From positions 704,196 through 768,195 of the forward strand of contig JAMPHF010000002.1 in the NCBI GenBank assembly GCA_023663525.1: a stretch of DNA of 64,000 bases. Direction: 5' to 3'. Source of the DNA: Bacteroides sp. (lineage in GTDB: Bacteria; Bacteroidota; Bacteroidia; Bacteroidales; Muribaculaceae). A program made the position numbers and the translations under genes. This document shows positions 1-6,735 of the stretch, piece after piece. A model generated the notes under the pieces. The model did no database searches. It was not told where the DNA came from and saw nothing but the letters and a program-made list of their open reading frames with translations. Position 1 is the first letter of the stretch. Each line of letters opens with the position of its first letter.

Positions 1-35
1 CAATCGCCTCGCTATGCACATGGGGCTGCTATGCC

Positions 36-72
36 GATAGCTGAGTAGTTACCCAGATAGCTGAGTAGTTAC
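36..72. repeat. Tandem 17-bp direct repeat, possible IS terminus
   Basis: The 17-mer GATAGCTGAGTAGTTAC occurs at 36-52 and again at 56-72, so the period is 20 bp. Read on the minus strand each copy begins GTAACTAC. IS66-family elements are known to have termini beginning GTAA, so the window may open inside the right end of such an element. That is inference: no transposase is visible, because the rest would lie left of base 1. Confidence 0.45.
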
Positions 73-138
73 AAAAATCTATCTAAATTTTAACATAAGT
101 CAAAAGTAAACATACTCTAAATGACGGATGAAGAAAAT

Positions 139-197
139 CTCCGGGGGAGGACTGTGGGTCGGGTGACCCGGATCCTTCCCCGGAGTTTGTTTTTCTG
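139..197. terminator. Strong hairpin, probable bidirectional terminator downstream of the OmpA gene
   Basis: Arms at 139-153 and 171-185 pair (CTCCGGGG with CCCCGGAG and onward), with an inner GGGT/ACCC pairing. A T-rich run follows on the plus side (186-195) and a shorter one on the minus side. It lies about 140 bases beyond the stop of the minus-strand OmpA gene. The 198-321 stretch between them holds no gene I can support. Confidence 0.7.
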
Positions 198-321
198 ACC
201 GTTGACGGGCGACTCCTCGCTCTTTTAGTTGACATGCTCTGCCTCTGCTGAGCCACGGTCAGATACCGTATAGGTCGTATGTCTTATCTGACGATTGTTT
301 TTCGCCGGATTCGGTCGGGAT

Positions 322-1542
322 TTATTCGGGAACTGCGAAAATCACGATGCGATTCCAGTCGTTGGTGTCGTAGACCTGAGTATTGCTGCCGGCAGCTTCG
401 AGGACGAGGCGGTTGGGGTTGATGCCGTAGTCACCGGTGAGGATGTCGGCAACGGCCTGTGCGCGACGCTCGGAGAGCTTCATGTTGTATTCCGATGTGC
501 CGGTGTCCTTATCGGCATATCCGCGGACGATGACGGTTGTGTTCGGATTGGCCTTCATGTATTCAGCCATGTTGTAGATGTTGACCATTTCTTCTGACGA
601 TACGTAGGCCGAATTGATCTTGAAGCGGACGGTGGGGAGAAGGGCGGTCGATGAAGCCTCGACTACTGTCTCGGAAACCTCGGGGCAGGGGAGCTGTGCC
701 TGTGCGGCGGCGAGAGCAGCCGATGTTGTGGCGAGAGCAGCACGGAGGTCGTTGACCTGAGCGTTTGCGTTGTTGATATAGTCGGCGTAGTCGCAGGGGT
801 TGTAACGCTGGAACTTTGAGCCGGTCAGATGGAAGGTGAAACCACCGATGGCGGAGATGTCAATGTCAACGGGATGTCCGTAGGCGTAGTTATTGAAGTT
901 ATCGCCATAGAACTGAGCGCGTCCCTCAGCGAAGAAGTCAACATAGTCACACAGACGGAAACGGAGTTGCAGACCTGCTGACACGGGGAGAAGCCACTGG
1001 TTTTGCTTGATGCCCTTGCCGTCATGCTGGATGATGGTGCCGAGTTCGGGTTTGTATTTGTAGACAAACGAACCGCCGAGTCCGATGAAGGGGACAATCG
1101 AGAACACACGGCCGGGATTGTAACCGCCGATCGAGTTGAACATATCCCACATGAAGTCAACGTTGAGGTTGGCTACGCGTGCTGAAGCCGTCACGCCCTG
1201 ATTCCAGTGCATTGTCCCATAGTAGGCTGAGAATCTGAAGCCGAGGTAGGGTGAGATCCAGCGGCCGACGCCGAGATTGTAGATGGCGGTCATCCGTCGA
1301 CTGTCCTTGCCTCCGTCAGTGCGGAAGTTCTCCATGAACGGTGAGCGGATACCTGCACCAATCTGGATGTACCAATTGTTTTTCCACGAACCGGGAGTAT
1401 AGTAATCCTTGCAGTCCACCTCCTGGACGATCACCGGTGTTTCTTCGATCACAACACCCGACACAGTCTCCTGCGCCTTCGCGTCATTCGCGCTCCAGAG
1501 CATACCGCCCAAAGCTGCTACGATTAACAAATTTCTTTTCAT
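322..1542 (-). CDS. OmpA-family outer membrane protein
   Basis: A 406-residue outer membrane protein that probably anchors the envelope to peptidoglycan. Residues 1-23 form a signal peptide ending in DAKAQ. Residues of roughly 50-250 look like an eight-stranded beta-barrel, with alternating aromatic strands and phrases such as GVGRWISPYLGFRFSAYYG. A short linker rich in Ala/Gln (about 258-285) follows. The C-terminal 110 residues are an OmpA-like peptidoglycan-binding domain, with VRGYADKDTG, LSERRAQAV and WNRIVIF as its core motifs. Length and layout fit the abundant Bacteroidales OmpA-like porins. The gene stands alone on the minus strand. The start is the ATG directly before the signal peptide. 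The exact substrate or partner is unknown. Confidence 0.9.
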   Translation of the reverse strand: MKRNLLIVAALGGMLWSANDAKAQETVSGVVIEETPVIVQEVDCKDYYTPGSWKNNWYIQIGAGIRSPFMENFRTDGGKDSRRMTAIYNLGVGRWISPYLGFRFSAYYGTMHWNQGVTASARVANLNVDFMWDMFNSIGGYNPGRVFSIVPFIGLGGSFVYKYKPELGTIIQHDGKGIKQNQWLLPVSAGLQLRFRLCDYVDFFAEGRAQFYGDNFNNYAYGHPVDIDISAIGGFTFHLTGSKFQRYNPCDYADYINNANAQVNDLRAALATTSAALAAAQAQLPCPEVSETVVEASSTALLPTVRFKINSAYVSSEEMVNIYNMAEYMKANPNTTVIVRGYADKDTGTSEYNMKLSERRAQAVADILTGDYGINPNRLVLEAAGSNTQVYDTNDWNRIVIFAVPE

Positions 1543-2058
1543 CTCTCACAAATTTAAAATGAAACACGATTTTTTAGTAAACTCTTTTTTCTTTTTTGTC
1601 TTGGATTTTGTTGTGGTTTTTCACATCAGGATGGTGTTGCGGTGGAGTAGGAGGCGCGTCCCATGCATCCTCTCATCACCCTCACAGAGTGAGTCCATCC
1701 GGTTGTGTGTCTTTCACCTTGATCTTTTGCTTTGGATCATCCTTCATTCTCTTATGTCAGGCTTCCTCGGTTTGAATCGTAGTGAAACGTGGGGTTGGGA
1801 GCATTTTGATTTTATAACATTACTACATTTTTATTTGTTCAATCACCCCACAATTGCAACTTGATTTTAACATTTCGACGGGAGGGGTGTAGACCGCGTG
1901 CCGGCAAAAGCTCCACGTTCACATGTGGAAATCAAGTCCAAGTGTAATTCGGCTTCCTATCTTCCCGTTACGCCAATTCAATTCAGTCGCATCAGAGACA
2001 GTTTAAGCAAATAACCCTGATATAAACATTTGTTTACGCTGAAGTCGTATTTCAGCAC

Positions 2059-2066
2059 TAACTTTG
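2059..2066 (+). promoter_or_regulatory. Candidate -7 box (distal) of the receptor promoter region
   Basis: TAACTTTG matches the Bacteroidetes TAnnTTTG -7 consensus. It is embedded in an inverted repeat, TTCAGC at 2051-2056 and GCTGAA at 2066-2071, which could be an operator. No TTTG lies at the ideal distance upstream; the nearest, at 2029-2032, is 26 bases away. Confidence 0.4.
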
Positions 2067-2070
2067 CTGA

Positions 2071-2117
2071 ATAAAAACAGCCGTTCTCAACATTTGTTGA
2101 GAGTTTTTATTTTTATT
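2071..2117. terminator. Hairpin with A-tract and T-tract between two candidate promoters
   Basis: TCTCAACA (2085-2092) and TGTTGAGA (2095-2102) form a perfect 8-bp stem. It is flanked by AATAAAAAC on the left and GTTTTTATT on the right, which also pair. The following T-rich run makes it an intrinsic terminator in the plus direction, and probably in both. Confidence 0.6.
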
Positions 2118-2122
2118 GGCTG

Positions 2123-2130
2123 TAACTTTG
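2123..2130 (+). promoter_or_regulatory. Candidate -7 box of the TonB receptor gene
   Basis: TAACTTTG lies 19 bases before the ATG at 2150, so a start of transcription just downstream would give a very short leader. A TTG at 2097-2099 is the nearest -33 candidate, with a 23-base gap. Confidence 0.5.
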
Positions 2131-2149
2131 CATCATAAAAACAACGTAA

Positions 2150-4231
2150 ATGAAAGCAATTCTCACAGTCATTCTGATATTTCTGATTGCGATTGTAGCA
2201 GTCGCACAGGAACCGGCAGACACCATAGTAGCCCAACAGTTGCAGGAAATAGTCATACAGGCACCTCGCGTAATCCGCAAGGCCGATATGGACGTGTATC
2301 ATCCATCGGAAAGTGCGGTAGAGAACTCCAAGAACGGAATGCAATTGCTCCGGAATCTCATGATACCCACACTTTCGGTTAATGATGCGTTGGGCACCGT
2401 AACTTCCGGTGGACAAGGTGTGCAGGTACGCATTAATGGCAGAGAAGCCACCATTGAGCAAGTTCAACAACTGCTGCCCGAAACAATAAAAAGGGTAGAA
2501 TGGATTGACAATCCGGGTCTGAGATACAATGGGGCAAACAGTGTGTTGAATTTCATTGTGGCAAATCCGACTGCCGGTGGTTCTCTAATGACAAATGCAC
2601 AGCCTGCTCTTAATGCAGCATGGGGGAAATATCGTGCCGCTGTAAAAATCAATAATGGTCGCTCTCAATGGGGAGCCTCTGCCAATTTCAAACTCGCAAA
2701 CCGTATGTCGGCCTATCGTGAGTACACAGAATCGTTCACAATGCCTGACGGCAGTAAAGTTGAACGGTCCGAAAAACCGGACGGAGGATATTTGAGCGAT
2801 ACCTACGGCGGCCTACAACTGGACTATAATTACATCAAACCTGACACGACTGTGTTTTGGGTGGCACTTCACGGATATAAGCAATGGCCAAAAGCATCAT
2901 TTTATCGCAGCATAATGTCTCAATCCACCGGACCTGACAATGTGTTGATCAGAGACTTCGACACACAAGACGGATTCACTCCTTCATTCACGGCATACTT
3001 GGAGCAGCATCTCCCGAACAAACAGCTTATAGCCATAGACTTCAATGGGTCGTCCTATGACGGACGCACCAAGCGTAACTACACCGAGGAAGAAGATGCC
3101 GGCAGCGGAGCGATGATGTCGGAAGTCAACACTTCTATCAAAGACCGCAACCAAGCATACGGCATTGAGGCCGACTATATCAAGAATTGGTCGCAATCCC
3201 GATTTACCGCCGGAATCAATTATAAGGCCAATCGCAACCGCTCAACATACGAGAATCTTGGCGGCGAAGTATTCCACCAACGTCAAGACCGACTTTATTT
3301 CTTCGGAGAATATTTTCAACGCATTAACAAGGTGACATTGACCGCCGGTATCGGAGCGCAATACACATCTTTCAAATTTAGAGAGACTGACCAAGGGACT
3401 GACTCATGGGATCTGCGTCCACAATTCACATTCACTTACCACCCGAATCAAACTCACCAATTGAGATTGAACTTCACTTCCTGGCAGTCGCCTCCATCAT
3501 TGGCTGAAACAAATATCGTGGCGCAACAGGTCGATGCGTTCCAATGGACCCAAGGCAACCCCGATATTCATACGTCTCAGTCGTATATGCTTACACTGCG
3601 TTACAGTTATGATATAAAGCGTCTCTCCGGTTCGTTTGGGGTCAGAGCGTTTACAAGTCCTGACGCAATCGCCCCATATACCTATTGGTCTGATGGACGG
3701 CTTATAACAAGTTATGAAAACAGTGACGGTTTGCAGAATCTTTCATTCTGGCTCGCACCGAGTTTTGAGGTAGTACCCGACTGGCTGTGGCTTGAAGGAA
3801 TGGTTCAATATCGTGCTGAAAAGATGAAAGGTACCGGCTACAGACTCTACAATCATGATTGGAGCGGACAAGGAGGTTTAATTTTCCAGCACTGGGGACT
3901 GCAAGCAATGGTTATGTATCAACGAGCACAGCGTGACCTGTGGGGAAAGAAAGTGTCATGGGGTGAAGATATGTCGCTTATCGAACTTGAATACAATTGG
4001 AAGAAGTGGCAGTTTGGGGTGGGCGTGATTTGCCCATTCACAAAGTATGATCAAGGCGCACGTTCATACGATCCATACCATACCTATGAAAAACATATCC
4101 GAATGAACGATTATCCGAAATATTATCTGACAATTTCCTACAACTTGCAATGGGGCCGACAACGCCGTGATGCCCACAAGATTGTAAATGCTGATGGTGA
4201 GGTAACAAAATCCTCGGCAGCAGGACGATAA
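2150..4231 (+). CDS. TonB-dependent receptor-like outer membrane protein
   Basis: A 693-residue outer membrane receptor. A short signal peptide (about 1-19, ending AVAQ) is followed by a plug domain at about 30-135, with phrases EIVIQAPRVIRKADMDVY and VQVRINGREATIEQVQQL. Repeated aromatic beta-strands run to the C-terminus. It lacks the N-terminal carboxypeptidase-regulatory-like domain usual in SusC-type proteins, and no SusD partner follows. It is therefore more like the OMP_b-brl_3 type of receptor than a glycan importer. The ligand cannot be read from the sequence. It is a single-gene unit, followed by 274 bases before the next promoter and operon. Confidence 0.85.
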   Translation: MKAILTVILIFLIAIVAVAQEPADTIVAQQLQEIVIQAPRVIRKADMDVYHPSESAVENSKNGMQLLRNLMIPTLSVNDALGTVTSGGQGVQVRINGREATIEQVQQLLPETIKRVEWIDNPGLRYNGANSVLNFIVANPTAGGSLMTNAQPALNAAWGKYRAAVKINNGRSQWGASANFKLANRMSAYREYTESFTMPDGSKVERSEKPDGGYLSDTYGGLQLDYNYIKPDTTVFWVALHGYKQWPKASFYRSIMSQSTGPDNVLIRDFDTQDGFTPSFTAYLEQHLPNKQLIAIDFNGSSYDGRTKRNYTEEEDAGSGAMMSEVNTSIKDRNQAYGIEADYIKNWSQSRFTAGINYKANRNRSTYENLGGEVFHQRQDRLYFFGEYFQRINKVTLTAGIGAQYTSFKFRETDQGTDSWDLRPQFTFTYHPNQTHQLRLNFTSWQSPPSLAETNIVAQQVDAFQWTQGNPDIHTSQSYMLTLRYSYDIKRLSGSFGVRAFTSPDAIAPYTYWSDGRLITSYENSDGLQNLSFWLAPSFEVVPDWLWLEGMVQYRAEKMKGTGYRLYNHDWSGQGGLIFQHWGLQAMVMYQRAQRDLWGKKVSWGEDMSLIELEYNWKKWQFGVGVICPFTKYDQGARSYDPYHTYEKHIRMNDYPKYYLTISYNLQWGRQRRDAHKIVNADGEVTKSSAAGR

Positions 4232-4424
4232 ACAGTTTTTAATACCAAATGGCCGGCCTCCGGTGAGAAGTCGGGGGCTGGCTCTGTCATGGATGGGATT
4301 AACGGTTATTCGTACCTTTCGGAAAACGTGGGTCTGGCGTCGTCGGAAATGTTTGGGTCATTCTGAAGATGCTTATAGTCGGCAATCTCGTCCCGGAAAA
4401 TTTTCAAAAAAAGTTGTCTCAAAA

Positions 4425-4456
4425 TTTGGTTTATAATATAAACCGCATTAACTTTG
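4425..4456 (+). promoter_or_regulatory. Promoter of the membrane protein/winged-helix operon
   Basis: TTTG at 4425-4428 and TAACTTTG at 4449-4456 are separated by 20 bases, a close match to the Bacteroidetes promoter layout. The spacer contains a perfect palindrome (next entry). Transcription would start near 4463, directly before a terminator-like hairpin. Confidence 0.75.
4428..4444. promoter_or_regulatory. Operator palindrome 1 inside the promoter spacer
   Basis: GGTTTATAATATAAACC is a perfect 17-bp palindrome of the form GGTTTAT-N3-ATAAACC. It lies between the -33 and -7 boxes, a classical repressor position. The same half-sites recur at 4508-4524. Confidence 0.7.
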
Positions 4457-4467
4457 CAACTGAAAGT

Positions 4468-4497
4468 AGAGCGGAATCGCGCGACCGCTCTTTTTTA
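4468..4497 (+). terminator. Promoter-proximal intrinsic terminator (possible attenuator)
   Basis: AGAGCGG (4468-4474) pairs with CCGCTCT (4485-4491) and is followed by six T. It lies between the promoter at 4425-4456 and the gene start at 4554, so most transcripts could end after about 35 bases unless it is bypassed. Confidence 0.7.
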
Positions 4498-4507
4498 AGA
4501 CAAGAAT

Positions 4508-4524
4508 GGTTTATGGCATAAACC
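4508..4524. promoter_or_regulatory. Operator palindrome 2 in the leader
   Basis: GGTTTATGGCATAAACC is a second 17-bp palindrome with the same GGTTTAT and ATAAACC half-sites as 4428-4444. The two centres are 80 bp apart. It argues that translation begins at 4554 rather than at the in-frame ATG at 4506. Confidence 0.7.
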
Positions 4525-4553
4525 GATTTACAAACTCTTTAATACTCCTAAAT

Positions 4554-5177
4554 ATGGACGAAAGAAAACTTACAGAAAAAGAGAGTCTCGAAGTGATTAC
4601 TTCGATGATTGCTCGCACAAGGGCCAAATATATCGGTAGTGGAAAGATCCTGCTGATGTGGGGCTATCTTATCTCAATCATCTCCATACTTGTATGGGTG
4701 TTACTTGCCAAAACACATCATAATGCTTGGAACTGGCTTTGGTTTGCCATTCCCATCGTAGGTTGTCCGGCAACTGTAGTCATGTCTCGCAAGGAACAAG
4801 CAGCCACTGGTGTGGTTACCTGCTTTGACAAGATAACATCGCGTATGTGGACTTATTTCGGTATTTCCGAGATAGTGTTAACCTTAGTTTGTCTTGCTTT
4901 TGCTTTCCTTGGTGGGGTAAACTGCTGGAGTGCAATGTTGGTGTATTCTCTTATTCTTGCATCCGGTATAGAAATTGCACAGGGACTTATTTTAAAGGAA
5001 GACAGTCTCAGTTATGGTGGTGCAGTAGGTCTAATCATCGGTATAATAACAATTTGTTGTGTTTGTGGTGGCATAACGCTTGAGGCCAGTTGGTATATGC
5101 CATTATTTATATTGGCCTGGGTCTTCATGATGATAATTCCCGGACATGTTATAAACAGTAAAACTAAAAAGAGATGA
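4554..5177 (+). CDS. Multi-pass membrane protein, partner of a winged-helix regulator
   Basis: About 207 residues from the chosen ATG, which begins MDERKLTEKES. An in-frame ATG at 4506 would add 16 residues, but that stretch is the leader palindrome. After a soluble N-terminal segment of about 30 residues come five to six hydrophobic segments, such as ILLMWGYLISIISILVWVLL and LVYSLILASGIEIAQGLIL, ending in a basic tail NSKTKKR. I recognise no catalytic motif. The stop overlaps the start of the next gene (ATGA), so the two are translationally coupled. The pairing of a small membrane protein with a MarR/PadR-like regulator suggests an envelope or stress-sensing module. Its function is unknown. 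Confidence 0.75.
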   Translation: MDERKLTEKESLEVITSMIARTRAKYIGSGKILLMWGYLISIISILVWVLLAKTHHNAWNWLWFAIPIVGCPATVVMSRKEQAATGVVTCFDKITSRMWTYFGISEIVLTLVCLAFAFLGGVNCWSAMLVYSLILASGIEIAQGLILKEDSLSYGGAVGLIIGIITICCVCGGITLEASWYMPLFILAWVFMMIIPGHVINSKTKKR

Positions 5178-5455
5178 AAGAACTTGATCCGCTGTTGCAT
5201 TCGCAACTACGTCTTGCGGTAATGTCAATTCTCATGAATGTTGACGAAGCGGATTTTGTCTATCTGAAAGAAAGAACTGAGTCCACCGCAGGGAATCTAA
5301 GTGTCCAACTCGACAAGCTCTCATCTGCCGGATATATCCGGATGGAAAAGGGTTTTGTTGGTAAGAAAACACGCACAGTCTGCCAAATCACCGAACGAGG
5401 ACGCAAGGCATTTGAAAATTATGTTGATACCCTCAAAGAATATCTGAATCTTTGA
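5174..5455 (+). CDS. Small winged-helix transcriptional regulator
   Basis: A 93-residue stand-alone winged helix-turn-helix protein. Residues of about 8-80 fit the MarR/PadR-like fold found in Bacteroidetes 'transcriptional regulator' families: helices LHSQLRLAVMSILMN and VYLKERTESTAGNLSVQLDKL, then the wing IRMEKGFVGKKTRTVCQITERG. There is no effector domain. It overlaps the membrane protein gene by four bases (ATGA). The two palindromes at 4428-4444 and 4508-4524 upstream of the operon are natural candidates for its binding sites, so I infer autoregulation. The inverted repeat at 5487-5526 follows. Confidence 0.85.
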   Translation: MKELDPLLHSQLRLAVMSILMNVDEADFVYLKERTESTAGNLSVQLDKLSSAGYIRMEKGFVGKKTRTVCQITERGRKAFENYVDTLKEYLNL

Positions 5456-5486
5456 AAACTGCAAATACAAGTCGCATTGAAATCTC

Positions 5487-5526
5487 CAATCTCCATGTCT
5501 ATATCTACTTATAGGCATGGAGATTG
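5487..5526. terminator. Long inverted repeat after the winged-helix gene
   Basis: CAATCTCCATG (5487-5497) and CATGGAGATTG (5516-5526) are perfect complements, and the stem continues inward with CTATA/TATAG. No T-run follows, so it may be a Rho-independent-like end without a tail, or an RNA-stability element of the upstream operon. Confidence 0.45.
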
Positions 5527-5607
5527 TACATGTGGGTGAAAAATATTTTGAGGTGAGTGTAACTTTTTGGAGTGGTTTTGCACCTAACGTTACAAAACAA
5601 CAAGAAA

Positions 5608-6102
5608 ATGAAAAGTCCACCAAAAACGCAAATGGAGTTCAACTCCCTTATAAAGGAGCACTCTCGTATTATCAACAAAGTCTGTTGGGTCTATGCAACC
5701 CCTAAAGTGCCATACGAGGATTTACGACAGGAAATCCTCACCAACCTTTGGTTGGGTTTGGAGCAATTCAGGGGAGCGAGCAAACTTTCAACATGGGTTT
5801 ATCGCGTTGCAGTCAATTCCGCTTTAATGGCTATCCGCAATTATAAACCGAAGGTAGAAACCCTTCCTTTTGAAATTTCGGCTACCGATATTTCCTCGGA
5901 AGCAGATGATGACAGGGCAGAGCAGCTTGCAGCTCTCCATGAACTGATAAACCAACTTCTCCCGATAGAGAAAGCCATTATCCTCCTTTGGCTCGATGAA
6001 TATTCCTACGAAGAAATCGCAGACATCATCGGCATAGAGCGAAATAACGTGGCTACCAAACTTCACAGAATCAAAAACAAACTCATCTCAAAATCTAAAT
6101 AA
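5608..6102 (+). CDS. ECF-type RNA polymerase sigma factor
   Basis: About 164 residues from the ATG at 5608. An upstream in-frame ATG at 5572 would add 12 residues with no family resemblance. Sigma region 2 spans about 8-75, with YEDLRQEILTNLWLGLEQF and the promoter-melting part LSTWVYRVAVNSAL. Region 4 spans about 110-160, with LPIEKAIILLWLDEYSYEEI, ADIIGIERNNVATKLHRIKN. There is no region 3 and no fused regulatory domain. One base separates it from the next gene, a small membrane protein in the usual place of an anti-sigma factor. Target promoters are not visible, since only one such pair is in the window. Confidence 0.9.
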   Translation: MKSPPKTQMEFNSLIKEHSRIINKVCWVYATPKVPYEDLRQEILTNLWLGLEQFRGASKLSTWVYRVAVNSALMAIRNYKPKVETLPFEISATDISSEADDDRAEQLAALHELINQLLPIEKAIILLWLDEYSYEEIADIIGIERNNVATKLHRIKNKLISKSK

Positions 6103-6103
6103 T

Positions 6104-6655
6104 ATGAACTTGGACGAACTCAAAAAAAGTATGTTAACCCTCGATGACGTACTCGCACAAAAGAGCAACGAGCCAATAAAGCTCAACACCGCCACCTGCG
6201 ATACCGCGCAGAAAAAAATCATGCGTAAATACCGACAAGGAGCACTCTCTACTCTTATATTTGCCGTGGTTTTCCCATGCGCATGGCAATCGGGGTTTGG
6301 AAATGATGCATTCACTCCCGGAATAAAGATATTCTTCATTGCCTTTTTGCTTGTCGCCACAATGTGGTACGGGTATCTTTACCTTAAAACGAAGAAAATC
6401 AACATTGCTGTTGACACGCCGGTACAAACAATGAAGCAGGTGGCTTCCCTACGCTTCTGCGCCCTTACAGGTGAAATCGTCCTTGGGATGACCGTAGCCA
6501 TATTCTTCACACTGTTCCTCTCCAATCTTTGGATTGTCGGACAATATCGCTTTTGGATAGTGCTTTCCGCAATCGTAGTTTTCATCATACTACTGACAAC
6601 AGTCTATCTGCCACGTACAATCCGAGACTTTAAGAATCTAACTGCATTGGAGTGA
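6104..6655 (+). CDS. Membrane protein in the anti-sigma position, function unknown
   Basis: A 183-residue protein. A soluble N-terminal segment of about 45 residues (MNLDELKKSMLTLDDVLAQK) is followed by four membrane helices at roughly 50-68, 75-95, 122-145 and 150-170. The N-terminal cytoplasmic segment plus membrane anchor is the layout expected of an anti-sigma factor, and the gene follows the ECF sigma factor after one base. However, I see no zinc-binding HxxxCxxC motif and no FecR-like domain, so the role is inferred from position only. A bidirectional terminator follows at 6677-6720. Confidence 0.7.
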   Translation: MNLDELKKSMLTLDDVLAQKSNEPIKLNTATCDTAQKKIMRKYRQGALSTLIFAVVFPCAWQSGFGNDAFTPGIKIFFIAFLLVATMWYGYLYLKTKKINIAVDTPVQTMKQVASLRFCALTGEIVLGMTVAIFFTLFLSNLWIVGQYRFWIVLSAIVVFIILLTTVYLPRTIRDFKNLTALE

Positions 6656-6676
6656 TAGCGGGCTAATAATCTCCGA

Positions 6677-6720
6677 AAGATCCACGCCTATTGTACTTCA
6701 GAAAAATAGGCGTGGATCTT
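6677..6720. terminator. Bidirectional terminator between convergent genes
   Basis: AAGATCCACGCCTATT (6677-6692) is perfectly complementary to 6705-6720, with a 12-base loop, and the stem is flanked by A and T runs. It separates the sigma-factor operon from the convergent GH35 gene. Confidence 0.85.
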
Positions 6721-6735
6721 TTCTGAAATACTTAT

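Larger units (their letters stand above)
1543..2149. other. Long intergenic region between divergent OmpA and TonB receptor genes
   Basis: There are 607 bases without a supportable gene. An open frame at 1409-1864 overlaps the start of the OmpA gene and has no recognisable content. The right end (2051-2130) holds two TAACTTTG boxes and a terminator-like hairpin, listed separately. I saw no clear TAnnTTTG box serving the OmpA gene in the left 500 bases, so its leader may be long. Confidence 0.5.

Noticed and set aside
1409..1864. A 151-codon plus-strand frame across the OmpA start and its leader
   Set aside because: It overlaps the OmpA signal peptide and has no recognisable content or conserved start.
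4506..4553. An earlier in-frame start for the membrane protein gene
   Set aside because: The stretch is occupied by the 17-bp palindrome matching 4428-4444, and the following ATG gives a normal family-like N-terminus.
5547..5592. A TTTG/TAACTTTT promoter before the ECF sigma gene
   Set aside because: The spacing is only 9 bases; an ECF-type autoregulated promoter is possible but could not be supported.
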